Positions 11,955 through 24,406 of a stretch of 64,000 nt of DNA are shown here, piece by piece. Location: contig CAUJGJ010000030.1 of NCBI GenBank assembly GCA_963170055.1, positions 1,904,337 through 1,968,336 of the forward strand, in the 5' to 3' direction. This DNA comes from Halisarca cf. caerulea. Lineage: Eukaryota > Porifera > Demospongiae > Chondrillida > Halisarcidae. The position numbers and the translations under genes are program-made. Within the stretch, counting starts at the first letter, position 1; each line of letters opens with the position of its first letter. The notes beneath the pieces were generated by a model. It had not been told where the DNA came from and made no database searches. It worked only from the letters and a program-made list of their open reading frames with translations.

Positions 11955-12033
11955 ACACTTGTCTCATTCGTTGACCATTTTATTGACATGTAGTACTAAT
12001 TACACGATGACGTAAGTACGAGTCCCGCGAGTA
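11955..12033 (+). promoter_or_regulatory. 79-bp ENY2-NDUFAF6 spacer with CRE-like site
   Basis: This spacer must hold the ENY2 3' end and the NDUFAF6 5' leader. It contains ATGACGTAAG near 12007-12016, a CRE/ATF-like half palindrome, and no canonical AATAAA. Overlapping transcripts or a shared transcript are possible. Confidence 0.4.
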
Positions 12034-13885
12034 ATGAGCTCCCGTCGCTGGATGAGGCTTCGAGTGGTACGCAATTGGCGCGGAATAAGAGCAAAGTCCA
12101 CAACAAAGACCAGTTCTGATGCCTTGAAGTATTGTGTGGAGCTAGTTAAGTGCGTTAATACTGAAAACAGTATTCAAAAGAGCTTCATCGTAGCTTGTGA
12201 TCCAATTAGCAACGGTACCATTTGTGATTATGCAGAGAGCGCTACTACTGCTGCTAACCCAGTCATCAGTACCATCTATGGTAGCACGTCTATTACTACT
12301 TCTTGCAGAAAAAATACTTAATTTATTGTTCTTTTCAAGATTCACATAGTATTATTTCGAATAACAGTAGGTCGCCATTTTGTTTAGATTGAGTTAAACT
12401 TTCCCGCGAAAATCAGTTAATCTGGTAATTATGCCCAGTTGTATTTTGCAGAAAACACGACTATGAACACTACTTGAGCTGTCTCCTCCTTCCAAAAGAA
12501 GCTCATGTAGCAGGATTTGCTCTGAGAGCCTTCAATGTAGAGATAGCACAGGTATGTCTGTCATTGCTCTGAAATGTACACACGTTACAAATTGGACCAT
12601 GTTTGCTTATCACATCACTCTTCACATACAAGGTGCTGGTACATACTGGTACTGTTATTCACAATGTAGATTAAGGATACAGTAAGTGATATGAAATTGG
12701 GAGAAGTACGGATCCAATTCTGGAAAGACACAATTGAAGATATATTCAAAGTGAGAATTCCTGTGTCTAGGTACATGGGGTTTGTATTTTGTAATTCTTC
12801 TGACTGCATGTGCACATCTGGTACATGTACTTGCCTTCGTGTGTTTCATATTGAATATCCCATGCGTACCTGTAGGGGAAAGTCCCATCCCAACCTGTGG
12901 CAGCTGCACTGGCCAGTGTGAGTTCCTGCATCTTTGTACACAAACAGACAGAGTTTCTGTTTATGTATGAGCAAGAGTTCCCATTTGGTAGGAGAACTGC
13001 TGTAAAACAGTTAACTTTTCATCCATGCTTAATCTGAAGACATCAAATAGCGAGTTATCCCAAAGCACTGTTTTTTGTGCAACTCAACAGTCTAACATGT
13101 ATGGAAGTTGTGAAATAAAGTTACCGTATGATTGGTATGTTATGCGAGGTAAAAGTGTGCAGAATATTGGAACGGCAGACAATGCCTTATAATTCTGGAG
13201 ACATTATATTGAATTGGAGGTACACAATGAAACCTGATAATTCCCCTCACCCCCCCCCCCCCCCACCCCCACCCCCACCACAATTAATTTACCTAACCTG
13301 TTAATCTCAAAAAATTAAAACAAATTCAGAAATGTACAATTCCAGCCCTCCACTCCTCCAATTTCACCAATCTGTCACAAATTCCTTGTTCCCATTGTGG
13401 CAGATTATTGAGGCTCACTTACATTTGTGTGTCGTGTACATATATTGTGATGGCAGTGAGATATGAAGTATATCCTTTTATAGGTTCTTAGGAGGCGGAA
13501 GTTGTCGAAGATGTGGTTTACAAGGTTGTTAGAAGCAAGGGTATGTTCTGTACAATGCCATGTGAATGGTTGTATATAAACGTGTAGCTTCAAGTGTACA
13601 TGTACATATGTGTATGTGCTGGCATATTTGTGTATGTGTGTGTGTGTGCAAGTGTGTGTGGGTGTATGCTTGTACACATGTATGTGTGTATGTGTGGTGG
13701 TCATGCATACATATGTATGTACGTATATTTGCATGAAAATTCAGTAATTGTGATATTCTGTGTGTGCATGTGTAGTCCAAAGAACTCAAGGTTCAGTCGT
13801 ACATGAGGACACAGGATCTGGAAGACTATGCGGAGAACACAAATTCCTCCTTGCTGTACCTCACACTTGAAGTGCTCGGTTGGTC

Positions 13886-13950
<65 letters not shown>

Positions 13951-14793
13951 GTATGCATGTGTGCGTGCGTGCGTGTGTACATATTGTCTATACATTCTGG
14001 CCTCCCTTGTTCCTCCTTGTCTGCTTCAGGAATCCACGATGTGAACACAGACCATGCAGCCAGCCATCTTGGTAAGGCTGAAGGCATTGTGACCATGTTG
14101 AGAGCTTCTCCTTACCACAGTGCCAGCAGGCGAGCCAGTCTACCAATGGATGTACTAATGAGAGTGAGTGAACATCACGCACACAGTGTTAGAGTGGAAC
14201 CTCTGTAATCCAACACCTTGATAATCCAATATATTCTCTCTAATCTGACCATTTCACAAAGAACAGTCATTATATATACCAGCCATACTAAGAGTGACTT
14301 GTCAAGCTGACAGCTTTTATACATTGTGATAACTGTCACTGTTCCAATGATTTCATGTATAACTAACTCCCATGACCACAGTGAGTGAGGAGGTTTGTAG
14401 CTAGTTATATGGCTCTTTTCTCTCCTCCAAAGTTTTCTCTGACTCTCAAGCAGAGTAGATCAAATGTTCATGTTTACCTTTGCATATGTATTTCCTGTGC
14501 ATTAATGGTGTGCAAATATATTTATATACAGTACACATGTCCTCCCTCTCCCCCTCCTACACACATGTGCCTCTACGTATCTCTGTGTGCATCTACTGTA
14601 CATCTGTTTGTATGTATATCTGTATGCATGTTCCTATGCATGTACATCTACGTATGTGTATGCATTTTGGTGACGGTCAAGCCAGCTTACGTAGGTTAGG
14701 TAGCCTTATGTCATTTAACCTGGGGAGCATGTAGCCAGAGCTCTAGGCTTTTATTTTGTATAGGTACCCAGAAAATGTACATCAGAGAATGTG

Positions 14794-14842
<49 letters not shown>

Positions 14843-14857
14843 GCGCACACGTGTGTG

Positions 14858-14929
<72 letters not shown>

Positions 14930-15581
14930 CGTGCATGTGTGCATGTGTACGTGCATGCAGGCATGCATGCATGTGTGTGTACATTAGTATCTATGTGCAT
15001 ACATCTACCTTCAGTGAAGGTGTGAACTGTCAACCCCCCTGCATCCCACAGCATGGAGCTAGCCAAGAAGAGTTCTTTCGAGGTGATCTGACTCAAAACC
15101 TGAAGGATGCTGTTTTTGATTTTGCCAGCCTGGCACACACACACCTGCTTAAGATGAGAAATTTGAAGGAGTCTGTACCCAAGTCAGCTTCAAGGGTGTT
15201 TCTTCCAGCTGTAAGTGTTAATGGGCCTGATTATGATTGTGTGTGGTTAGCCTCATTGGACTAAAGTAGGTACTTTTGTAGCACACTTGAATCTGGTCAG
15301 ATTGTATGGGTGTGGATTACATATATTATGTGTGCACTCTTATTGCGGCTGGATGTGAGTAGCCCCACCCCCCACCCCCACAATTTAAAGGATGTTAGAT
15401 GTTCTTTCATAGACAATGACTGTTAACTCTTCTTTACATGATTTCTTGTTAGGTTTCCTGCGGTACTTTCCTAGAGAGGCTGAGAAAGAGTGACTTTAAC
15501 CCCTTTGATCCTGTTCTCTCACGAAGACCTCACCTTTTGTCACTATCACTCTTAAAAGCAGCATGGACCAATAGATTTTGA
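12034..15581 (+). CDS. NDUFAF6: NDUFAF6, complex I assembly factor, 9 exons, complete
   Basis: Mitochondrial assembly factor of respiratory complex I with a squalene/phytoene-synthase-like fold. Exons: 12034-12149, 12452-12551, 12670-12750, 12876-12917, 13484-13540, 13776-13878, 14030-14163, 15052-15210, 15453-15581. All phases agree, giving 921 nt and 306 residues (human 333). The N terminus is basic and Ser/Thr-rich ([17 protein letters not shown]), as expected of a presequence. Diagnostic stretches are [62 protein letters not shown] and [19 protein letters not shown], all direct counterparts of human NDUFAF6. The Asp-rich metal-binding motifs of true phytoene synthases are not kept, as in other NDUFAF6 proteins. 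Exons 3 to 9 recur at 60204-63110. Introns 6 and 7 carry long GT runs. Confidence 0.95.
13249..13285 (+). repeat. Poly-C/CCCCA tract in NDUFAF6 intron 4
   Basis: Run of more than ten C followed by CCCCCA units; the duplicated copy at 60770 is much shorter, so the tract is length-variable. Confidence 0.8.
13891..13946 (+). repeat. (GT)n behind NDUFAF6 exon 6 donor
   Basis: Starts 12 nt after the donor CTCG/GTTGGT; the same arrangement is kept in the duplicate at 61402-61489. Confidence 0.95.
14796..14936 (+). repeat. (GT)n with GTGCGC interruptions, NDUFAF6 intron 7
   Basis: Two GT blocks separated by GTGCGCACACGTG; the duplicate at 62326-62450 differs in length. Confidence 0.95.
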
Positions 15582-16229
15582 TGTCAAATTATATAATCAA
15601 ATTGTTCTTTGATGATATATCGACCCATCCCTTGTTTTTGCACTGTCCTTCATGTGTCAATCCTGTGTACATCCTTTTACGATTTGATTATAGTTTAATA
15701 GAATGGGGACATGACATATGCATGCATATATATACATGGCGCATGACGTATATACATGCAGATATATATTATAGTGCTGCACGTATCCTGGCATGTACAT
15801 ATACTGTATTTCAAGTCCTGATCAAATTGCACGATGAAACTTGAAGTTAATATTCGGAATATATTATTGAAGTCAACCATTGTACTGTACTGTATATGTA
15901 AAGTATGTAAGAAAAATGTAGCTACTGTACATATGTGTATAGGTGCACATGGTGTGTCCACTATATATATAATTATATATATATATATATATATAATTAC
16001 ATGCAATAATATAATATTATGAATATGGTGCTAGTGTACATCTTAGAGCACCATAGTAGAACTTGCTTATAAGTGCATTGGCTTATAATACATACTATAG
16101 TTAGTATACTCCTCAATTCTGTCCATATAATACCTCGTGTACTATGAACCAAAGAATTCTGATATTAATTACTAGCTTCTGATAGTGCTATTTTTGTGTC
16201 CCCTATTCAAAGTATACTTATTAAGCAAA
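15582..16229. other. Intergenic, AT-rich, no gene seen
   Basis: Contains a (TA)n stretch near 15961-15993 and a piece resembling pogo-type repeat ends (GTAGAACTTGCTTATAAGTG near 16050). I see no exon here on either strand. Confidence 0.5.
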
Positions 16230-17350
16230 TTCCATGCACTGTATAACAATACACAAATACACCCGCCCATGCATGTGCACAGCACATTGAAGAATGCATG
16301 TGTATACGCGTCCACTGCATGTGAATGTGTGCATGCATGTGGTGCTAGTACTAGTGCCAAAACATGGTTTTAATATACACCATATACCCAATATGGTATC
16401 AGCAAACACTACCCAGAATCTTCACGTGTGTCCACTGCATGCATGTACATGAATGTGTGCATGTGATGTTATAGTACCAATTTAAATTTAAAACATTCAG
16501 TTTTGCGTTAGCTCCACCATAACCAGTGCTACACAAACAATCCACAGCTCAAAAACATCACATCCACTGTGAATGTGCACGTGTATGTGTTGCTATAGTG
16601 CTAAATACTAGCTATAGCCCTACCATACGTACCCAATGCTACATACACAAATACACCCACAGCACTTCGGAAACCTCATGTGTGTCTACGTACTGTATAA
16701 AAGATTTAGCACCATAATATCCAATACTGCACAAGTTAACATACTCACAGCACTTCAGAAACTTCATGACAATGTGTGACTGCATGTCCTGCAGTGTGAA
16801 TGGCAGTGTGAATGTTTGTGGTGCTAGTGCCAAATATATATTGGTGTTAGCACCACCATGCATATACCCAATGCTACACAAACACACCCACAGAGTCAGA
16901 AACTCATGCATGCCCACTGTGAATGTGTGTGGTGCTATATAGGGCAAAATACTGGTCTTATAACTACCATACCCAATGCCGCACTATTACATATCCACCC
17001 ACAGCACTAGCTTCAGAATCTTCGAAGATCATTTGCGTATAGTGCTAATGCCAAATATTTGCCTTAACACCACCACCATGCCACACAAACACACCCACAT
17101 ATTATAGCACTTTGGAAAATTCATGCATGTCCACTGCATGTGAATGTGTGCACGTGGTGCTAGTGCCAGAAATGGTTGTCATACCCAATGCTACAAAACA
17201 CACCCACAGCACATTGAAATGCCACATGTGTCCATGCATTAGTCTCGCAGGCCAGACCCTTAAAATAAGGGTCTGGCCCACGAGACTATGTGTCCACTGA
17301 ATGTGTGTGGCGCTTGTGCCAAATCTACTATAATACCATACCCAGCTAGC
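16230..17350 (+). repeat. Degenerate tandem repeat of about 110-130 bp units
   Basis: About nine imperfect units follow one pattern: CAAACACACCCACAGCAC, then TTCAGAAACTTCATG, then GTCCACTG, then TGAATGTGTG, then TGGTGCTAGTGCCAAA, then a short AT-rich link and ACCATACCCAATGCTAC. The same field begins again at 63780 in the duplicated copy. No reading frame persists across units, so it is a non-coding array. Confidence 0.7.
17240..17288. mobile_element. 49-bp palindrome related to the TAGTCT MITE family
   Basis: Starts TAGTCTCGCAGGCCAGACCC and ends with its complement ...CCCACGAGACTA; nearly the whole length is a hairpin. Termini match the elements at 9993 and 11255, but no clear 9-bp flanking duplication is present. 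Confidence 0.5.
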
Positions 17351-17836
17351 TAGTGCTACACATTGTTAAACATAATATTATAGACACAATGTATACAGTA
17401 TGCAGTATATACATAGTGGATCCTCTAGCTCTGAACAAAGGACAGTTTAATTTGCAGGGAAGGATTATAAATTCAGCTGATTTGTTCTTTGTAGAGAGGT
17501 TGTCCTATTTGAGAGATTTAAAATGTAATAATTGTAAAACTTATACTGGGACCATAAGTAATGTCCTCTGTAGAGAGGCTTATTGTGCCCTTATATGGGA
17601 GAGTCCATGCACTGTCTGTCTGAGATTTGCTTGCATATGCCTTTTCTACTTATCTATCAATATACTACACCAATGTCCATGCATTGAATGACATTATACG
17701 GTCGATCAGCAAATTGTATGTAAATTCACGTGAATTCTATCAGTAATGCCAAATTGAAGTGAATGAAGTATATACTAATCAAATTATTAGTTGTATTCGA
17801 CTGATAATCCTACATGTCCTTGTTCCTCCTTGATTG

Positions 17837-18956
17837 TTATTTTCCTGATGGGCCTGGGGGTCCTGGGGGTCCTGGGGGTCCTTGTGGACCGGGAGCTCCT
17901 CGATGTCCTCTTGATCCAGGAGATCCACGTACTCCTCGCTCTCCTGGGGGACCTGGTGTTCCTTCTTTTCCTCTTAATCCAGGTAATCCTTGATCTCCTT
18001 TTGCTCCTCGTTCTCATGGTGGTCCAGGTGTTCCTGGATGTCCCACCTTTCCTGGAGGTCCTGGTGGGCATGTACATGAAGTGGGACCTTGACGCTTATT
18101 CCTGGACAGGGATTGAGCTATTGATTGCATGATTGAAAGGAAGACAACAGTAGCGTTGATCAAAGTATGGTCTTGTCATCATCATGTAATGTCAATATAT
18201 TAGGTAATGCATGATTGTAGAAACATCTATGCTAGAACCACTCTATATATATGGTTATAAATCTCTATCCATATAATAGTTTATGTCCTAATAACCTAGT
18301 TAGGAAGGATCCTACATTGTAGAAGCATGCATACACACATGACTGTCTGTGTGGCCGGTACATGCATGTAAGCATCCCATTATTTTCCACTGGGCCATAG
18401 TATAATAATATTGGCATAATATAATGTATTATTACAGCTGATCAATATGTCATGTATACAGAAGCATAGGTCCTGAAATCCAATGCAGCATAGCTACATA
18501 CGTTGTACAGTGGAACTTCTCTATACGGATACTTTGGGACCTGAAAACAGTTTGTTGTGCAGAGGTTTCCACTATTTAGAGGTCATATGCACAGCAATCT
18601 ATCTGGACCCACAAAAGCAGTCTGTTACAGAGAGGTGTCCATTATTAGGGGAGTTTGTTTTCCACAGAACATGTGCATGGTGCCATTCTAAGGGCTAATA
18701 GTCTCACACAGTCATGTGCAATGACATACATAATACCTAGGCCTGTCATTTCAAAAGCAGCTACTCTCTGCTCCAAAACATCAATCCTCTTAAGAGCCTC
18801 ATCAAATGATTTTGCTTGATCAATAAAACTACTACTCCCAGTAGTAATCACGGAGCACACAATGAAGAGCAGGCACAGTTTGGGGGCCATCTCTAGAGCC
18901 ATGATCATCTCTTTAAATTGGAGATTCTTTTCTGATTGAGGGCAGCAGCTGTGCAT
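17837..18956 (-). pseudogene. Short membrane-type collagen, copy A, with a nonsense codon
   Basis: Two exons on the minus strand, 18737-18956 and 17837-18117, would encode 166 residues. Order: a short basic N-terminal segment, a hydrophobic stretch ([15 protein letters not shown]), a heptad-like segment ([19 protein letters not shown]), the basic site RNKR, a CTC motif, then Gly-X-Y triplets to the end. In this copy the triplet series is cut by TGA at 18014-18016 where copy B at 57373-58479 has GGA (Gly). Reading beyond it, all other triplets are kept, so the stop is the only obvious lesion and the copy may be recently dead or polymorphic. Membrane-associated collagens (XIII/XXIII/XXV type) share the order membrane segment, coiled coil, furin site, collagen; that resemblance is inference. 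I chose the Met at 18956 because it is conserved in both copies. Confidence 0.7.
18510..18660. repeat. Pogo/Tigger-like repeat remnant
   Basis: Begins ACAGTGGAACTTCTCTATA and contains further CAGAGAGGTGTCC motifs in inverted arrangement, typical of decayed pogo-type MITEs. It lies in the collagen copy A intron and is repeated in copy B near 58035-58185. Confidence 0.4.
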
Positions 18957-19018
18957 ACTGTTTTTTATAGGCAATATGGAATCCATAGAAAGCCTAACTC
19001 AGTCCAGTTTCATTGTCT

Positions 19019-19100
19019 AATTGACCGAGTGGTTAAGCAAGGTTAATTGTTTCCGTTGCCAGTGGGAGTCCAATCAAGGTCGCCCACGCATTTTGTAGGG
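19019..19100 (+). repeat. Possible tRNA-derived SINE remnant
   Basis: GACCGAGTGGTTAAG resembles the A box of tRNA-Ser/Leu, followed about 40 nt later by a degenerate B-box-like GGGAGTCCAATC. The cloverleaf is not intact. The copy at 58540-58620 has the same pieces with substitutions. Confidence 0.3.
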
Positions 19101-19478
19101 TGAAATTCTACCTTTTGGCCCAGAATGGGTATATATTTTCAGCTCACATTGCGGCTCCATTTCCACACATTGTCAATTGTCAAAATCACTAGAATAAGGT
19201 AGAGTTGTTTGTTGCATAGGGCTAAACAGACATAGGTATAGAGAGGGTTAGGTATACATTGGGCTAGACGGGCACGAGGATGGACTATGCATAGGTCTAG
19301 GACTGACATAGTGCAAGGCATACAGGGGGCTAGACGGGTACAGAGCTTGACTGGGTAAAGGGCTAGACGGGTTAATTCCCTACATCCCTCAACCTGTTTG
19401 TATAAGCTAGCAAAAGGTATCACAAGGGATGTAGGGATTGTACAAGGGATTGTACACCTTTGTGCAATGTATTGATCT

Positions 19479-19480
<2 letters not shown>

Positions 19481-19549
<69 letters not shown>

Positions 19550-19630
19550 GTACATACGTACATGTGTGTGTGTGTGTATGTGTGTGTGTGTGTGTGTGTG
19601 TGTACTGTACATACGTACGTGTGTGTGTGT

Positions 19631-19667
<37 letters not shown>

Positions 19668-19699
19668 GTACATACGTACGTACATGCGTGTGTGTGTGT

Positions 19700-19783
<84 letters not shown>
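19481..19783 (+). repeat. Long interrupted (GT)n microsatellite
   Basis: Four GT blocks separated by near-identical TACTGTACATACGTACGTG linkers, about 300 bp, upstream of the DUF7869-type gene. The regular linkers suggest the array grew by duplication of a compound unit. Confidence 0.9.
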
Positions 19784-19785
<2 letters not shown>

Positions 19786-19914
19786 ACATACGGATATGTT
19801 CATGTGTATACGTAAGAATATATTGTATATTATTACTAAATGAGTCGTGTACATATTATGCTGTACATTAATTTAGTGTTTTTTTTTGTAATTTAGGGCC
19901 AAGTAATTGGTGAC

Positions 19915-21525
19915 ATGGATGATTCTGACAACTGCATTTATGAGTGTGACACGGAGGCCTCTGAGAACAGTATTTACGAGGCAGATACAGATGTGGAATT
20001 GGTGAATACTTCTGCTGAATCAGATACTATCTATGAGGTGGATACAGAAAGTGAGAACTCTGCCGCAGACAGCTGTAGCATTTACGGGGATGACATGGAG
20101 GACAACGCAATTGACAATGTAGAAGGTACATAGGTGTGCAATGGTTGACAAAAGTAAAGTTTACTTTACATTTGCTTAATACAATAACACAGAGCCTACA
20201 TCTACGGCTATGAAAGTGTGCTGCAAAGACAGGTGCATGTTGTCCATAAACCCAACAGAAATGAGAAAGCTGCAAAAGATGCTGATGAAGAAAAGCAACA
20301 TTGAACAGAAGCAATTTATACTGGATTCAATGGTTCTAACCCCAGGCTATGAATGTACATGGTATCAAGGGAAGTTCAATCTACTGGTAAGTACTTTAGA
20401 AAATACACACTTGTTCATTAATCATTGTTTTAAAGCTTACAAGCAAAAAAAAACTTGGGGTGAACTCGTGTTGCCATGTAGTACTACGTATTTGAAAAAA
20501 TTCTGTAACAATGCCATGTACCTTAGTTAACCCTTCCCCCCCTACCCTATTCAAATTGGGTACTATATGTATGTACGTACGTAGAACCATACTAGTTTTG
20601 AAGCTTCCCAAATGGTACCCAAAATGTAGACAGTGACATGGGACTTTGTTGGCACTTTTATAGGCTTTTAAAAGTTCAGGCAGATTCTTTGTGCGAATGG
20701 GCAGTTTGGAGACCATTCGTGCAAAGCAGTTTTAGCCTGGTGGTATGTACGTACGTATGTATGTATGTGTGCTGTACGGCCATAATACAGGGAAAACTAA
20801 TATGCAAAGAAGCATTCAGGACTTGCCTGGGAATTTCTTTAAAGACACTGCGATCCATCTATCGCCACTACTCGGAAAATCTTCAGACCATTTCACCACC
20901 TGAAAAGAAAAAAAAAAGACTGTCAGACAAGAGCAGAAACACCATTGCATGGATGAAGAATACTATCGAACGTATTGGAGAAAAAATGTCCCATTTGAAT
21001 CCGGTAAGAATTGATAAAGTGATTGCACATGACATATGCACAGACAACAGAGGAACTCACATATTATTAGAACAAGTAGGGATACTAGGAGCATTGAAGG
21101 GGTCACTTACAGCTTTTGTGTTAACCATAATTACATAGTAAGCGAGGTTGTGTTAAGAGGGTTCCATTATAATACTGATATTCACAATGAAACAAGTAAT
21201 TCGAGTTAAAAACTCGTGGGGGCTGCCGCCCCACGCACTCGAATCAATTGCAAAGCATTGGAGTGTAAGTGCACAGCTGAACATTCATTGAACATACTGT
21301 TTATTGTAACTGGACGATTATTTTGAAAACAATTGCCATATGTGGCAATTGTTTTCAAAACAATTCCTGTAACTCATTCCTGTATAAATTTATACTTCAC
21401 TATTACTAGTATATAAATTCTCTATTAAAAGACTTCTCTTCAAATTCATATTATATAATTTGTTTAGGTTACATGTTATATTTAGCTTGCATAGATTTCA
21501 TGTCTTTTTCTGTTTTCTTTCCTTG

Positions 21526-21562
<37 letters not shown>

Positions 21563-23671
21563 GACGAGCGTTACACCGGAAGTCCACAACAATGAAATCT
21601 TGATGCAGGTTCACTTGCCCCAATTCATGACAAAAGGAATGATGTATCGCATGATGGTGGAGAACTTTCAGAAGCAAGGATTTGCAGAAGAAGATATGGT
21701 GTCGGAGTCACACTTTTATGTCCTTTGGAACAACCACTTCAAAAGTACTACGATCCCGAAGGTAAATTCTGCATTGCTCAGCTTTATCCATACGTATCAC
21801 ATACCTTTACATTTTCGTGGGGTGAAACTTTGAAATTCACTGATCTTGCAAAATAGGGTAACCTGTTCAGTAAGTGTGATGTCTGTGTGCAATATACCCA
21901 AGAAAGGCTAAAAGCATCAGGGAACAAGGAGATGATCCGAGGGTTGGAGGGTGAATATAAACATCACCTGCAGCGAGTGGAGTAAGTTCTCAGTATGCTA
22001 TTGAATGCAGTGTTACTTGTATAAACGGAACACCCTTGGGGCTACAGAAAAGGTTTCATTTAGAGAGGTTGTGTATGGCACCAAATACAGAGAGCAGGAC
22101 TTGAAAAGCCATCCAGTTTAGAGGGGATTTTATATCATAGAGAGTTTGGTTTATAAGGGTTTTACTGTATTAAAATCCCGGTGTGGTATATGTACATACA
22201 TACATATATACATACATACGCACATACGTACGTATGTAATATTTCCATACAATACTGGTCCTGAGTACGTAGCTGAGGAACAGGGGTATAATACGAACAT
22301 GCATACGTACATTAGCTGGTCATTGCACTTCCCAGTCACAGGGAAACAGTAGCAGATACGTAGTCTGTCAAATGCTTGTGTACACATGTATCCACATTAG
22401 AAATGAACGGAAGAAATATTATAGTCACCGGGAAAAGTCTAGGAATGATCCATCAAAATACCTGACTATAATAATCGATGGTATGGACCAAGCTAAGACC
22501 ACCATTCCACAACCACTCCAGGAAAGCAAATCCACACAGAATTTGTGGAGAGTGAGAAGTCACATTACAGGTTAGTAATCACAGCGATGAGTATAATGTA
22601 CATAATACGTAATTGTTACGTACGTATGTACATACATACATACGTACATGCGTAGGTATCGTACTATTGATCAAAAACATGGTTCTAAATACATATGTAC
22701 GTATGTACTGAAGTGTTTGGATAACCAACTCTCTACTGTACTGGCCAACTTGAAAAGGAAATACATATGTACGTACTAATTAAAAAAAGAACCATAACCA
22801 TGCATAGGTGTAAGAACCATGGGGGCTAGAGGGGCTATAGCCCCCTCAATATTATTCATTCTAGTTAATATTTGCCTGATCATACATTAATCTAGCTATT
22901 ATACTGCACATAAATTGAACATATAATTGAATGAGCCCTCCCGCCAAAGTGAAAGTCATTCCTACGCCCCTGCCATGTTAATATTCACATGGTCTTATTT
23001 TCATGAATGAGCAAGCATTCATGAAAATCTACCATGAATATTTGGTTACATGCGTATACAGCCTATTTGTCTTCAACATACATACGTACATAAGTACGTA
23101 CGTACGTATGTACTTAGTAGGGACGTAGGTATATACGTACATATATGAATGGCATTTTCCCTTTTATTTTTACAATACAGGCAGTCTAGTCCATACAGAG
23201 AGTCCAAAAGGAAAAAAAAGCATACGCTTTCATTGATCTGTATCAATTTCCACATGATGCAAATTTAACTGGAAATGCACTCTTGTGTATATTGGGTAAA
23301 AGCAGTCCATTGCCACCGTGCCTGTTCCTACAATTTGACAACTGTTTCAGAGAAAACAAAAATAAGTACATTTTCGGACTCTGTGCACTATTGGTGGAGC
23401 TGCAAATTGTCAAAAAGGTAAGTATGTACATATGTGCGTACGTATGTTAGTGCATGCTATAACAAGCGATTCGAGTTTAAAAAACTCGTGGGCCGCCTAC
23501 GGCCCTGGAAACTTGAATCGCTTGGAAATTGTCGTTATTGACTAAACTAATGCTTCGAAGTTCTCTTCTGGTCTAAAAGACTCTTCGCTGAAGAAATGAG
23601 GAGCAAACAAACGAATTTCACCGAAATATAGCCTAAAGATTATGTACCGACTTAGCGTCTGCCATGTTGTT

Positions 23672-23721
<50 letters not shown>

Positions 23722-24360
23722 ATATATATTTGTCTTCCATTACCATGGTAACTTAGGGATATCCATGGGTGATATTCTGGCGATCAACCCCTGGGAATGG
23801 ATATCATCCCTGTGGTGGCTTACAGACTAATTAATTAATACTTCACACTACTTCTGAAGTGAAAACACCCTTATGAATACAATTATGCATGCAATGTACA
23901 TAGGGGAATGGAAGACAAAATAGTTATCACCCAATTTACTCCGACATTAGCTGTAATAGATTACTCGACCTGGGCTTCGCCTGGGTCTCCTATCTATTAC
24001 AGCTAATGTCCTGGTACTTGGGTGCTAACTATAACATATATATGTATATATATATATATATAGACATCGTTCTGGACATTTGGACCCTTCTGGTGAAAGT
24101 AAAAATAATATAGGGCCACCTTCCGGCGGCCCAAAAAATTACAATTTTAAATAGTGTGTACAACTGTTTGGCATTGCATGTTGATTGAAATTGATTCATA
24201 TGTATGTACGTAGATCAAGGTCAACTTTTTACCAGTGGGACACACGCATGAGGATGTGGACCAGCTGTTCTCACATGTTTCCCGGCACCTCAAAAAACAA
24301 GGGGCAGAATCACTGAACGGTTTGTATGCATATGACACACAAACACACACACACACACAC

Positions 24361-24406
<46 letters not shown>

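Noticed and set aside
17787..18132. Arg/Thr-rich and Leu/Val-rich frames over the collagen exon
   Set aside because: They are shadow frames of the Gly-X-Y coding sequence.
19019..19100. Functional tRNA gene
   Set aside because: Only the A box is convincing; the acceptor stem and B box do not form a cloverleaf.
19139..19854. Long His/Thr and Cys/Val reading frames through the (GT)n array
   Set aside because: They are translations of the dinucleotide repeat in several frames on both strands.
20638..20790. Extra exon between exons 2 and 3 of the DUF7869-type gene
   Set aside because: The open stretch (LLKVQADSLCEWAVWRPFV) has no donor that keeps phase, while exons 2 and 3 already join in phase.
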